A stretch of DNA of 64,000 nt from the NCBI RefSeq assembly GCF_964340395.1, contig NC_135558.1:12139001-12203000 (forward strand), read 5' to 3'. This DNA comes from Glandiceps talaboti (Eukaryota > Hemichordata > Enteropneusta > Spengelidae). A model generated the notes under the pieces. That model worked only from the letters and a program-made list of their open reading frames with translations, ran no database searches and was not told the DNA's origin. Each line of letters starts with the position of its first letter. Position 1 is the first letter of the stretch. This document shows positions 39,814-52,354 of the stretch, piece after piece. The position numbers were made by a program, and so were the translations under genes.

Positions 39814-42800
39814 ATACGTGCATGGGCTTTACCAAAGATTGGGATGAATAAGGCAAGTTTTGTTCAGTTGGACCCAGCCAACCGGTGTGCCCTCTAAGCC
39901 AATTTGACGCGTCACTGACGCACACAATTTCTAGTGACGCACCAAAATTTGGTGTTCCCCTTTCTCTTTCTATGTGGTGACTCACAAGAAATTCCAGTTT
40001 TTATCATTTTGACACAAAACAACAAAATTTGGCGATCATAAGAGGGCACACTGCAGCCAACCCACATAGGTTTTGACCGCACTTCCTCCAGAAAGGAGTT
40101 GGGTTTAGGTGTAATTCTTTTTTTGAAAATTAGTTTGTCAAGAACCATTCATAGTACCATTGGTGAAGCTAACTGTATTCACAACATAAATGTCGTTGTC
40201 ATTTCAGGATTACAGAGAAACTACTACAGATGGAAGACAAAGCCTACACAGCAATCTACCACAGAAGACATATATTGATGAAAAAAGTATTTACAGCGTG
40301 GCACAATGTATGCCCAAAGAGAGTAAAGAAAATACAACCACCACGTGTTAAGAAAGTAACTCTTGTCACCAATAATAAAATTGTAAATAAACAGGTGCAA
40401 CGTAACAAAAGTATACTAACCAATCACAAGAAGAGAAGGGGTAGCACAATAGATGAACTTCACACCACAGCCAGTAAGAAGAGGTGGACCTCAATTACAC
40501 CAGGTGTGACTGGGCTTAGAAACCTGGGCAATACATGTTACATGAATTCCATTTTACAAGTTTTAGGGTAAGATTTATGTTCTTGGATTATGGAGATTTC
40601 ATGTTTCGGGATCAGCTGAACTTCAGGTTGAGAGTGGGGTATTGTGGACATTGACTGAACATGTTGTTGGGAGTGCAGTGATGATTGAAAATTATTTCGG
40701 GCAAGGTGATGTGATTTCGGGTATGTAATAATGAATGGCAAAAATGATTATTTTATTTTATTTTATTTTATTCTTTTATATTTTTAAATCTAAAAAAAAT
40801 AATTTAAACTTTATTACGGAAGAGTGGAAAATATACAATATACAGTACGAAAACTGATTATTGGTAAAAGAACTAAAGGCAAATTGTACCATTTTTGTGG
40901 AACCAAGTTCTTATAGGGTGAAATAAATTACCACTTTCTGCATGTTTAATGAAGAAAAGTTTCATTTCAAGTAGTGATCTTCTAAAGAATACTACCAGGT
41001 AAAACTAAGTGTAGGTAGAGAAGAAATGATAGCTGTAATTTGGACTTGTACTCGAAGGCCAAAATACCAACAAAGTATTCTCAAAAGTCACCACTGAGGG
41101 CGCTGTCCAATGTGGTACATGCCAATGACAGGGGCATAACATCAGGGATTCAAATCGGTTAACTTGCTTCGTGAAAAACTGGCACCCCTGAAACTTGGTT
41201 GTATATTTAGTAATAACAGCAGAAAATCAAGAAGTTTTTATTGATGTCAGTCTGAACTAGATGAAGATTTAGTAGTGGATTGGAAGAAGCATGCATATCA
41301 CCAGGGAATGTATACTCATTGCCTAGCTAGGGGAGGGGATCTAGACATGGTACATTTCTCAGACATTTGGTAAAAGTATCATAATTGTTAAAAGATTGGA
41401 CCTTGAGCTTACTGTCTCTGTCTATAGAAAAGTACCACTTTGTGCTGACTTCTTATTTTATGTTAAGACCACTAATTCTTCTCACATGGTTACCTTATTC
41501 CTCCCCATGGACAGGCACTTGGACTGGTTCCGTGACAGCTTTCTAAATCTAGAAGTGTCTGCTGCAGAAGATGAAAAACGAAAAGGTATTCATGGGAGGA
41601 ATACCAACTTGAAAAGAAAGCTGTATTCCAGACAGACCACAGTGGAATGTTATAAGGCAGGTTACTTCTTATTCTACATGTAGCCATAAAGGTAGTCTAG
41701 CTGCTAGACCTCGGATGTTCTTCCGATACAATACAACACATGACCAAACATCGCTATCGAGGATGGAACATCCGAGTTTGGGCAAGCCCTCACTGCGAAA
41801 TTAGTTCGCTTATCATATCAGAAGAAAGCCCAAACGTCTAGCAGCAAGACTACCATAAAGGATGCATCTAAATCTCACACACAATAAACAGTACACTGTT
41901 CTTAGCTACACGGGTTCACTTTGTGAAGTGGGCAGGCATCATGACATGACTAGAAAGGGAAGATCGAAAAAGGTCACGGTAGTTGACTATAATATGATGA
42001 TAAACTATTGTTTACTTTGAAGGAGGTAGAAACCCCAAGAAGCAGGTATAAGACAGGGTCCTCCAGATACTATGGTGGTCTTAATGGTGGTGCTACTAAG
42101 GGAAGCGACAAATGGAAATATAAAAGTTCAGAAACACTACAAAGCAATGTGTAAGTATTAGTCATACTCCACATCATTGAAGTCATGTAGAGATTCAAAC
42201 ATCAATATATTGTAATCATTGTAAACATAAAATGTGCACATTTTTGCTCAAGATTTATTTTTGCTTTTTTCGCTGGACAACAAAAACGTGAAAATAAATA
42301 GTGGCTAAAATGTCTTCTTGTACATAAATACAAAGTACTAGTCTGGTAATTCGTAAAAATTAGTCTTCAAGAACGACATGTTTTGCTTTATTCCCTATAG
42401 TTTATTATGCCATGAGTTACATGCATTATTCCGTGTGATGTGGTCTGGTAAGTGGGCTATAGTATCACCACACGCTATATTGAGTTCAGTGTGGCAGCTA
42501 ATACCATCCTTCAAAGGCTATTCGCAACAAGATGCACAAGAGTTTCTTTGGTAAGTTGATATACTTTCTTAGAATTGTTAAAATAATGGTGCTATATCTA
42601 GAGGATAGCAGACATGGTTTTACACATGCTGATGCCAAAGTCCACATTGTTAAATACAAACAAACTGGTACTCAAAAAATATAACCCAACCCCATGACAT
42701 GTTGGTGTACATTTGTAAGTGTGGGTACTTGGGGGTGGGGGGTGGGGGGTATTTGCACTCATCATGTTTACACATACACTGTTTTTACTGCACTTTCACT

Positions 42801-45800
42801 CAATGTGCTTGTGGAATTAAGGCAAAAACTAGCCACCTGACAGCTGTTACTGAAAACTCTTGAATAACCAACTTTCAAACATAAATACATTTTTGTTGAA
42901 TTCCAAACTTCCAAGTTTGGAGAGATTTTAAGAACTTTTCTAGGAAACTGTCCCCTGAGGTGCACCCAACCTTAAACTTTGCCAACTCTAATTTGTATGT
43001 TTGTTTCTTCAGTGAGTTATTGGACAAGGTGAATTCTGAACTTCACTATGCAGTAACATCCAGTGTATTGTCAGCCAAGACTGCTGCCTTGATGCCTAGT
43101 CAGATTATCAGCACCAGTTTTCAGGGTGAATTAGTCAGCCAAGTCACTTGTCTTTCTTGTAGCAACAAATCCAACACATATGAACCATACTGGGATCTTT
43201 CACTTGAATTCCCAGAGAGGTAAGTAAACAATTTTTTTTTTAAAAATTAAAAAAATATTTTTTTTTTACACAAAACCATAGATTTTGTTTGAAAATGTGT
43301 GATATAATGAGCCCTTCTCTCCTGGCCTTTGGTCATATAGGATATGAATGGATTTGTTTGAATTTAATGGGTATGGTTGTAGGATAGTGTGCCCTCTAAT
43401 GAATGAGAAAAGAATTTGCTGTGGGGGCAAAATGGTAGAAACAGGGTTTTTTTTTTTAAGTCATCACATGGTAACTTAAGGAATAGGAAACACAAAATTT
43501 GGTTGGTCACAAGAACTTGTGCATAAGTGACACTTCTAATTAGTGTTAGAGGGCACACTGTTGTAAGGATGAGTAAAATGTACTCCATATTTGTCATTGG
43601 AAAGTGATCAGAACCGTGGTTCACACAAAGTTTGTCTAAAAAAATTGATTGTTAGTAGAAAATTTTAGACTTAGATCCAGTAACTACCTGGTGGTCAGAC
43701 ATTGAAATTTAATGCTGCCAAGGCTGTTGATTGCCATCGCAAAAACACTGTAGTATTTACTTTCATTGCTATCAGTGGTGCTACAAAGCCAGTTGTATAT
43801 ACTTCTGTTTTGAAGTCTTTACGTTATTCTGGATGAGATTGTAAATTAACATATTGTATTATGTTATTGTTCATTTCAGATACCAGTGTAGAAGAGGTAC
43901 AGAATTATCTACAGAGAGTTGTCACGTTATTGGTATGTATATTATGTAATGTCATGGATTAACAGCTGACTAGGTTCACTGTTTAGATTGTTTGATGGTT
44001 TGCAAGTGTGTTGACCGCCCTGGACCCTTCCACTACAACAGTTTTGGATCGATTGCTAAGGAAACATTGCACGCGTTTCAGAGATCATAGTTAAAATTTG
44101 TGATATGTCCAGGGTTTGTGTTTATGTGTGTCACACTGTGTTTTATTTCCACAGAGATGTTATCTGCATTTACTGAAGTTGAGAGATTAGAAGGTCAGGT
44201 CTATGAATGTCAACAATGCAACAAGAAAAGGAGAGCAAAGTCTGGCAAACCTGTCATCAAAACACAAGCCACCAAACAACTGCTCATAACCAGATTACCT
44301 CAAGTCCTAAGACTTCACCTCAAGAGATTTAGGTAAGTCACTTCGGATGTTACTAAAAATCAAATCAGGTTAACGTTAGTCTGCCCTCTAGTGGTAGACA
44401 AAACTTGTGGGTCAAAATGATAAAACTTTTCTCATGAGTCACCGTGCAGTTAGTAAGAGATGTTTGAACACCAAATGTTGTTTGGTCACAATTAAAGTGC
44501 TGTGCATCAGTGGTGTTTCAAATTCACTCAGAGGGCACAGGGGTTATCATTGAGTTATTGAGTTATTGAGTTTTACAATTTCAAAGTGTACCTTCTATGA
44601 CGAACATATTGTCAATGTTAACATCACAGGAGTGTGATCAGTCCAAATCTTGATCTAATAGTCATCTAGAGTGTAGCATAAAATGAAGTCATGTTGTGAT
44701 TTTACTCTCAAAAGTGACAGCAAAATCCCCACATGACACTGGATTCTAGGCTAACTATAGTGGGTACTGAGGATTGAAAAAATGATTTGCCAATCTGCAG
44801 AGAGTGAGAGAGGGGGGGGGGGGGGGGAAGAGAGCCATTGAAAACGAACAACTAAAGAACAAGTAGTGTATGAAATTTTCAATGGACAATTGTGTTTTCT
44901 TTCACTGACATATCATGTCACCTAAACCTCAAGTATATCTTGTACATCTTCTGTACACACCTTCATGGCACATATATATTTTTTACCGACAATTATTTAA
45001 ATTCAAGGGTTACAGCAGAGCATAGGTAATAAAAAACTTGTGGGAAGTCAAGATAGCTTTACACATAAATATATTTATATTTCAGATGGTCAGGTAGGAT
45101 GCATCGGGAAAAAATTAGTATTCACGTCGCCTTTGATCAGGAGTTGGATATGAGGACATACTGCTCCCCTACACTAGACTGGCCAGATGAATCATTTATA
45201 TACCAACTATCAGCTGTAGTTATACACCACGGAAGGGGGTAAGTTCATTGATACCGTGTTGCCCCTAACGACCGATATGAAATGTGACCTGGTTTGGGTG
45301 TGAATGTGGGTGTCTGTGTGAAAATAAGAGATAAGGATGGCAGTTGTATATTGATGAATATGAAGTCATCACCATTGTAGGAGGTGTGGTATTAGTAGAA
45401 TATACAACTTGGTACTCGCACACCTCGCTGTGTATCGTTTACTTACATTTGAGTCTAAATATACAGTTTGAACTGTTTTGTAAAGTCTTGTCACAGTGTT
45501 AGATCATCATTATGCAGTTTATTGTGTTTGGATGGCTCCGATAAAGCATAATTTAATGCAAAAAATTTGTCAAATGTTTACTCATTCATTGCAAGAGATT
45601 AAGATTGTTGTATCATACAAAAACTCACAAAGAGTAATAGTCTTGTTGTCTATACATATTTAATGTTACAAACACATCATGCTGGGTTTTTTTGTTTTTG
45701 TTGTTGACAGATTTGGATCTGGTCATTATACAGCATACTGCTGGAATGCAGAAGGAGGTAATATTTGAAATCAACCTTAAAATAACACTGTATATGTAGG

Positions 45801-46456
45801 CATCAAAGTAATTATGAAATCATGGTATATCTGTAGACATTTCAATACATCAACCATAATGTTTAACACAAAGTGAACAATAATGAAACCATGGTGTATT
45901 GATATATATTTCAATACACTATTGGACCATAAACCATAAATCATGAGAATGTGAATACACTAGTATATGCTGTAATATACCTTCACCCTAACAGAAGTTC
46001 TTGCTTAGACTGACTTTAGACCAACTTTGAAACCATCACAAAACTTAGTACTAATACAAGTGTGTGCTAACTTTGACTTGAACACCGATGTAAGTGTAGA
46101 TATTTTGTTGATTAGTTATTTTCTGCATCGATAGGATATGTTCATGATGTCATCAGGCTGCATGCTTTGATACCCACAATTTGACAAAAGTCCATACAAC
46201 ACTACACTGTGTTCCCATAGCTGTACCAGATACATCAGAACACAATAGTACTGATGGCATGTCTTGTTGATATACCCCACTAGGTTTCTGGGTGCATTGC
46301 AATGACTCCAGACTGGACCTTTGTTCGATAGAAGACGTAACAGCATGCCAAGCGTATATACTATTCTACACTCAGAAGAAACCACAGGAGAATGGTTGCA
46401 GTTCTCTCTTGAACATTCACAGTATCCAACCAAACATAGACCAAATACCTCTATGA
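36201..46456 (+). CDS. USP44: Ubiquitin carboxyl-terminal hydrolase, USP44/USP49 type (complete, 13 coding exons)
   Basis: Exons: 36201-36308, 37625-37743, 39087-39251, 40208-40567, 41515-41656, 42023-42150, 42401-42550, 43013-43219, 43880-43932, 44155-44332, 45086-45238, 45711-45757, 46284-46456. All join in frame to about 660 residues (vertebrate USP44 about 712, USP49 about 688). N-terminal UBP zinc finger (MDKCKH, C26xxC29, C38xxC41, HALKHF), a USP44/49-specific middle (DDYVLND, RTTRSGR), then the USP fold: Cys box [12 protein letters not shown] with catalytic Cys about 241, QQDAQEF box, CxxC zinc ribbon (CLSC and CQQC), RLHLKRFRW, His box FGSGHYTAY (His about 593) and WVHCNDS (Asp about 611). 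Known for the family: removal of ubiquitin from histone H2A/H2B and spindle-checkpoint (USP44) or centrosomal substrates. Similarity covers both paralogues, so it may be the single pre-duplication USP44/49; the symbol is for the family. The one unclear junction is the exon 5 donor (see findings). Confidence 0.95.
36544..36575. repeat. (CAC)n microsatellite
   Basis: About nine CAC units in intron 1 of the USP44-like gene. Confidence 0.9.
37195..37460. repeat. USP44: Dispersed repeat fragment of unknown family
   Basis: A GCGCCCTCACACAG-like start, GGGTGGAGTGACACAACG and CTTACAGTCTAAAG at the end recur in altered form at 38910-39025 (GGGCACCCTCGCACATTGGG, GAAGGTGGAAACCTCGACA, CTTACAGTCTACA), and the last word at about 52590. 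Probably a SINE-like or MITE family; boundaries not resolved. Confidence 0.4.
39652..39812. repeat. (TG)n microsatellite with a central interruption
   Basis: Two long TG runs separated by CATGCGTGCATGCATGCG at about 39724-39741, in intron 3 of the USP44-like gene. Alternating purine/pyrimidine throughout, so Z-DNA-prone. Confidence 0.97.
39883..40053. mobile_element. hAT-like MITE, best-preserved copy (171 bp, perfect target duplication)
   Basis: Ends CGGTGTGCCCTCTAAG and ATAAGAGGGCACACTG are inverted repeats. The 8-bp word CAGCCAAC directly flanks both ends (39875-39882 and 40054-40061). It lies inside intron 3 of the USP44-like gene. This copy defines the ends of the family. Confidence 0.9.
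40208..40567 (+). CDS. USP44: Exon 4: basic linker and catalytic cysteine box
   Basis: Encodes a lysine/arginine-rich linker ([20 protein letters not shown]), likely a nuclear localisation signal, then [18 protein letters not shown]. The catalytic Cys codon is TGT at 40536-40538. The donor follows 40567 in phase 2. Confidence 0.95.
43385..43560. mobile_element. hAT-like MITE copy in a USP44-like intron
   Basis: Ends TAGTGTGCCCTCTAA and TTAGAGGGCACACTG are near-perfect inverted repeats of about 15 bp. Flanks are TTGTAGGA (left) and TTGTAAGG (right), a slightly decayed 8-bp duplication. The interior is more diverged than in copy 1. Confidence 0.8.
44381..44540. mobile_element. hAT-like MITE copy in a USP44-like intron (second)
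   Basis: Ends CTGCCCTCTAGTG and CTCAGAGGGCACAG. The interior includes GGGTCAAAATGATAAAA, TCATGAGTCACCG, AGTAAGAGAT and GCATCAGTGGTGT, matching copies 1 and 2. I could not identify a convincing target duplication. Confidence 0.75.
45086..46456 (+). CDS. USP44: Exons 11-13: catalytic His/Asp boxes and stop
   Basis: Exons 45086-45238, 45711-45757 (a 47-bp micro-exon carrying the His box) and 46284-46456. The last encodes [10 protein letters not shown], the [13 protein letters not shown] end of the USP fold, and a short tail ending at TGA 46454-46456. Confidence 0.95.
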
Positions 46457-46539
46457 ACGTTTCTTGTGGTGTCAGTTGTTGAGATAAGAGATTTAGGCAT
46501 ATGAAGCTTCCAATATTCAGGTTTGAAACACATAAGCCA

Positions 46540-46918
46540 AAACAATCCACCAAGTGAGGACTGTGTGAGGGGATAATCGCCCAGGAGAGGACTGTTTGGG
46601 GAGGTAATCTCCCAGAAGAGGACTGTGTGAGGTGATAATCTCCCAGTAGAGGAGTGTGAGGGGATAACCTCCCAGTAGAGAACTGTGTGAGGGGATAATC
46701 TCCCAGTAAAGGACTGTGTGAGGTGATAATCTCCCAGTAGAGGAGTGTGAGGGGATAATCTCCCAGTAGAGGACTGTGTGAGGTGATAATCTCCCAGTAG
46801 AGGAGTGTGAGGGGATAATCTCCCAGTAGAGGACTGTGTGAGGTGATAATCTCCCAGTAGAGGACTGTGTGAGGTGATAATCTCCCAGTAGAGGACTGTG
46901 AGGGGATAATCTCCAAGT
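46540..46918. repeat. USP44: ~31-bp minisatellite just after the USP44-like stop codon
   Basis: About 12 units of GGACTGTGTGAGGTGATAAT plus CTCCCAGTAGA, with 29- to 38-base length variants. It starts about 85 bases after the stop, so it is probably transcribed in the 3' UTR. ORFs of up to 266 codons on the opposite strand are produced by the repeat and are not genes. Confidence 0.9.
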
Positions 46919-47448
46919 AACTGAGCTATGATAATCCACAAGTGACTAAGTGAAGATAATCTATTGATGACTGGGTTCAGATTAAATTACTTGAAGTAGG
47001 TAACACTGCAAGTTTTATTGTGGTGTAAACCCCAAAATTTCTTCCCGGCTTTTACAATTTACAGACCTGATGACAAGGTGTGAACTAGGGGAAAGCTAAC
47101 TTTTAGAAACCGTTGAAACTTTCCAGTTTTCTTGTTTGTGTATAGCTAGCTGCAGGACTGATGTTTGTTTGCAGTTTCATCAATATTCTGAGTTTTATAA
47201 ATTTGATTATTTTGACTTGTAAAGCCCAAGTAGTTGTAATTGCTACTATTATTTCTGTTCTTATTTTGATCTATTCAATGGCTTTGTACTTACTGAAGCA
47301 TTGTATGATTGATTGCCTAGTGATCAAACCTTGTCAACATCCTACAAATTTACAATTTGATGACAAAGTTCAAGCTATTTTCGTACTTGTTTACTGCAAA
47401 ATAACAAAAGAAATGAATTTTCTCTATACATACATACATACATGTACG

Positions 47449-47449
<1 letters not shown>

Positions 47450-47485
<36 letters not shown>

Positions 47486-47505
47486 ACACACACACACACA
47501 CACAT
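47450..47505. repeat. (CA)n microsatellite
   Basis: CA run with a TA interruption, downstream of the USP44-like stop codon. Confidence 0.95.
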
Positions 47506-48629
47506 ACTGTTAACGTAGATATTTTCACTACTAGAAAATTTTTGTGATTTTACAGTCTTCAGCTAGTTCTCAAAGACTAATTTTTACTAATTACCTGACT
47601 GGTGTTATTGTGTTCATGTATAAAAAGGCATTTTAGTCACTACTTGTTTTTGCAGTTTTGGTTTCTGGCGAAAAGAGTGAAAATAAGTCTTTAGTGAAAA
47701 TTTCCAGATTTACAGTGTATAGGCACTGTTTACACACAGTGACACAGAGTCAACTCTTTACGACCAGTAACTAGAATACAGAGAATAGGGAACTTGCAAA
47801 CCTGCCATCTTGAATGTTGCATCGTGGGAAATGTGATAATATCACACAATTTGTAACCACAGCTAATCAATTCATGGTCACCCTGACCTTTATCCTATTG
47901 ATAGCTCCAGGTTAGGAACTACGATAACTACAGACTATCCCATAGTCCTTTGCCTCTGAGCATGCTCAGTCTGGGTTGCAAGTTGCCAATTGGCCTGTTT
48001 CCAGTAAATACAATGAATAACACTGAAGTAAAGCACATTCTCTATGTGCTACACTAGTTTATAGCATTCACATCAGGTGTAAAAGTATACTGTTTCAGTT
48101 GGTTTATTTACAAGCCTAGCATGTGACCTTTCTAATGCAGTCAATTAGCAAATGAGACAGTATACATTTACACTTGATATGGATGATATAAACGATTGTG
48201 GTACATACAGAAAATGCTTTGCTTTGATGTTATGGGTTGTATTTGCTGTATTTTTCAACAAGAGAAAAATTAATGACAATAGTGAAGTTACTGCTACTTG
48301 GGCTTGATCAGAATTGCACTTACCAGACAATAATTGTCCATTTACATATTGCACACTGCCAGAATATGAATTTAATAAAGATGAAAACAATGTGTGATAT
48401 TTGAAGTTCAAAGACAAGCTGCATTTTTAGTTCTAATACCTTTGTTATCTTCATTTGAAATCCCTGCCAAATTTTGAACAAGACTTTAGTGTAACAAACT
48501 GTTGCTTTGAGAGCTCGTACAAGTTTTAAAATCCTGGCAAGTTTTCCATTGGTTTCAGGATCTGAACCCAGTCAACAATGCAAACCTATTCTGTGTGACT
48601 GCTGCAAAGTTGTAGAGTGACAGCACGAT

Positions 48630-48960
48630 TAGGGGCACAATATGACGACACAATTAAGGTCGTTACATGGCATGGTTAAGATCGTTCTACATGTATGATT
48701 GCGGTTGTTATAGAGCATGATAAAGGTCGTTATGAAGCGTGACTAAGGTCATTACGAAGCGCGATAAAGGTCGTTATTCGACACGGTAATATCATTGTAC
48801 AGCAAAATTAAGGACATTCCATGGTACAATGTAAGGCCGTTTTATGGTACAATTAAGGTTGTTACATGACACTATTAAGGACTTAGGTCATATAGTCCGA
48901 TTAAGGTCATCCAACGGCACAATTTAAGACTTGTTATGTGACACGGCATGACCAAGGTCA
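48630..48960. repeat. Degenerate ~27-bp repeat
   Basis: About ten loose units of the form AAGGTCGTTACATGGCACGAT with variable ends (GTTACATGGCATGGTTAAG, GTTATGAAGCGTGACTAAG, CATTACGAAGCGCGATAAAG). Confidence 0.75.
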
Positions 48961-50351
48961 TTGTCAATGACATCAGAGAAGTTGGGTAATGTTTGTATAG
49001 AATTAGTGTTTGTGTCAAGTGAAGTTTTATATGATTTCTACACATAACATTGTAAAATGGCAAAATACAATCATTGGTGGCACTCTCATCATTCATACTT
49101 CGAACAATTCAAAACATGTGTTTATTGCCAGTAAAATTCGAGAGCCAAGTCTCATCTTCCAAAACATCTGTGCGATAAGTCTAATATTTAGTAAGGATGT
49201 TCCTAGCATTGTCTAGATGAGAGATCATAGGAATGCCACCAATAACTGAATTTCAGTTTGCAACGTTGCTTGTTTTTTGTGGATTTTTTTTTCAACATTA
49301 TTGATGTGAGCATATTATGCTTGTACATGTACATACATGAGAACGTGTTTTGAATGGCCAACAAAATGACTTACCAATACCTTTTGTATTACTTTTCAGA
49401 CGGTTTATAAAGAAATATTTTCTTTTTCCTTGAAAGTGTGTCTTGTGCATCATTATTGCGTGAGGAGTGTTAATTATGCACTACATGCTGCTTGCATAAT
49501 AAGCGGGTATTCACTCGGCAGGGTATATACACCACAGTCCCTTTATATCCATCATGTTTATTGCATGCCCTTGTTTATTTCATTCAAACTTAACACAAAT
49601 GTGACCCTGTAGTGGATACATGTACATCTCTTGCCTTCAAGTGAAGATTAAATCTTATACCAGCAGAAAGGTTGTATCAGGTGACATAGGGGTAAATACC
49701 TACATATGGCCAGTAGTATGGTATGTCACATTTGTGCAAAGTTTGAATAAAATTGGTTTCTGCAAGTTATGGACAAGAACTAGTTGCTAGAGCATCACCA
49801 CAGCCTTTTTTGAAAGATCAATGTGTCAGAACAGCAATACACACAACATAGCAGAGGCAGAGTTTTAGAGATCTTCATGAACTCTCCTGCAGCATGTAAA
49901 ACTCTCATACAGAGTACATCTTAAACACTCTCTCAAATAACATCATTTCCTGACCCTTTACACCATTCAATATTCCTTCAATGAAAGTACTACACAAAGA
50001 ACTACATACTTTAATAGTATGTTTGCATGAAAACACAAAATTTAATATCACTTTTATATTACAAAAGACTTGCAAACCATTTACATGTCGTTGATAGAAA
50101 AATAACATGTATCATAATGAAATTATGATCACAGATTATATTACCTATGAAAACCCTTTCCCCTTACAAACTGTGCTTGCTCATTCTACCACTACTTAAT
50201 GTAAGAGTGGATGGCAATACCGGTACAACAAGTACCCAGACACTTTAGGCTGCCTGTCAGATTGCATTTATTATGTTCCTCCTGACCAGATAAAAACGTT
50301 AAAGATTATACAATGCAAGAGCAAGGTTCAACATAAAATATGGAATATGTA

Positions 50352-50623
50352 CTCTGGTCGTTATATGTCATGACAACACATGTCTACATCACTGGTTCTG
50401 CTGTGTTTGAAATATGAATCAAAATGCTCAAAATTGCCATTACTTTCCCCAAATCTTTTTTTTTTTTTATATTACTGGCAATGGTATAATTATATTATTC
50501 CCCAATATTTCTTCATTCAACTCGTGATGATACAGGCCCCTTAGGTCGTATTTTCCTTGGCTGAATGCTGTAAAATATTGGGGAATATTACGATTCGTTC
50601 ACTTTGACGACCAGAGCTTTATC
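50352..50623. mobile_element. Foldback element family 2, most complete copy
   Basis: Inverted ends ACTCTGGTCGTTA and TTTGACGACCAGAGCT, with a second internal inverted pair (ATTATTCCCCAATATTT and AAATATTGGGGAATATTA). It lies in the interval between the convergent USP44-like and SMPD4 genes. A target duplication could not be fixed. Confidence 0.65.
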
Positions 50624-50867
50624 TAAATACCATTCAACCCTGTAAAGGTCAATACTATTCACATGTAAATAGATCGTCATGTTTTCTGGTGGCAATCTTT
50701 GACAATGTCCACACTCACATTGATTCCAAAGGTGGTCACACATATTACAAACAATTCAACTTCATAGAGAATCATTGAGCTTTTAATCTTCTCTCCTTGT
50801 CAACAAGTCTCATTTGACTGGACCGATTCCCTAGACTTTCCTGGTAAAAACATAGAAACCATTGAAG

Positions 50868-51110
50868 AACTCTCCAATATCTATGAGCAGACTAACTAAC
50901 TCTTAACATCTGTAATCATACTGCCACCTAGGGGTGAGCTGATGATGATGTTGGAGAGCTCTCCAATATCTATGAGCAGACTAACTAACTCTTAACATCT
51001 GCAATCATACCGCCACCTAGAGGTGAGCTGATGATGATGTTGGAGAACTGTCCAATATCTATGAGCAGACTAACAGTATCTACAACCATACCGCCACCTA
51101 GAGGCCATGA
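50868..51110. repeat. Three tandem ~90-bp units
   Basis: CTCCAATATCTATGAGCAGA, CTAACTAACTCTTAACATCT and CATACCGCCACCTAGAGG recur at about 50870, 50956 and 51049, the last unit shortened. Confidence 0.85.
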
Positions 51111-52018
51111 GCTGTAAGTATGGAATTTGTCACTCTGACGAAGAATGTCAACTAGGACAATCCAAAACACAATGGTTCTTTCTTTAAAGTCACAGTCTGT
51201 ATCTGTAGCCCTTTTAAAAATGGCAGTGTATGAAAATAATTGCATAAAACATCTTATGCTGTTATAAGTTTACATGAATGGCAGTCATTTTGCCTTCTTA
51301 CATACGGCTTGCCATTGCTAAATATTATAAGTCATTGGTCATTGGAATATTTATCATCAGTGTTTTTGCTAAAGTTTAGGAATCCAAGTAAACAGAATGG
51401 AAGAAAATAGGTCAAACTTGCAGAAAATTGCATACATTGTTCCCAATACTTTAGGTTGGAACCTCTGTAAAATAGCTTAGAAACTCACTTTTATACCTCT
51501 CACCACCCCTTAAAGGCACAGTTTGGATTAAGATCAAAATCTAGGTGTGAACAAAAGCTGTCGGGCAAAGCTGTAGAAAAAGTTGATACAGAACAGAAGA
51601 ATATAATCCATATGGTTTCACTGAGACGATAATGCTATTGTAAGAAGCTGGGATTGAAACCCTGGCCTTTAACATAACACTGGTCGTATAGTACAGTCAG
51701 AAGGGCTCAAAATTAACAGTAGTTCCGTGTCCACAGACTACCAATTCTTGTCATGGGGCTACCATAATTTGCAGCTGGTAGCCCATTCAGGCTACAATGT
51801 ACCAGTGATTATGCAATGATTTAAAGGATGGCAAACGGACATGAAAGTATATTAAAAAGAACATATTTCCATTAGAGGAACTCAGGAATATAGAACTACT
51901 GGTCATCATCCTTGGGCTACCACTTTCTGAAACTACTAGGACTACCAAAGAAAAAAGTTAATTTCGAGCCCTGAGTCATACTTGATTGACATTTATTTGT
52001 GTGGGTGCAAACAGCTGT

Positions 52019-52354
52019 TCAGTGTTTGGTTTGTACAGAAGTCATGAAAACTTTGATGAGTCCATAAATTAATACGATTAACATCAAAAGACAAATTATA
52101 AATGTAAATCTTATATCATAAACATAGCAAAACATCATAAATGCTAAAAGATAACCCATGTTTTGATAACTTGCAAGAAATCTCAAACTCAGTCGTGGTT
52201 TCAGAGTGGACATTTTCTTCAGCGTCGATGGACTACTTTTGGTAAAGTCCACGCATGTTTGACACGATGAAGTACTTGGTGCATTGAAATACACTTTGGC
52301 CAGTTGACCTATTAAATCTGTTCGACTACACCACTCGTCAATTTTGTCACCGAC
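52019..52354 (-). CDS. SMPD4: Last SMPD4 exon: C-terminal membrane anchor
   Basis: 112 codons including TGA (52021-52019). After [14 protein letters not shown] come two hydrophobic stretches ([12 protein letters not shown] and [17 protein letters not shown]) separated by a few polar residues, a hairpin membrane anchor as in vertebrate SMPD4, then a short basic tail. Confidence 0.95.
   Translation of the reverse strand, partial: VGDKIDEWCSRTDLIGQLAKVYFNAPSTSSCQTCVDFTKSSPSTLKKMSTLKPRLSLRFLASYQNMGYLLAFMMFCYVYDIRFTFIICLLMLIVLIYGLIKVFMTSVQTKH

Larger units (their letters stand above)
46457..52018. other. Interval between the convergent USP44-like and SMPD4 genes
   Basis: Holds both 3' UTRs and no further gene that I can support. 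Candidate plus-strand poly(A) signals are AATAAA at 48374 and 49746. Candidate minus-strand signals (TTTATT on the plus strand) are at 51992 and 50267. None is decisive. Repeats and one foldback element are listed separately. Confidence 0.6.

Noticed and set aside
39536-39985. Cys-Val and His-Thr repeat ORFs
   Set aside because: Translation of the (TG)n microsatellite.
46116-46941. 266-, 174- and 140-codon minus-strand ORFs
   Set aside because: They are built from the ~31-bp repeat and run antisense into the last USP44-like exon.
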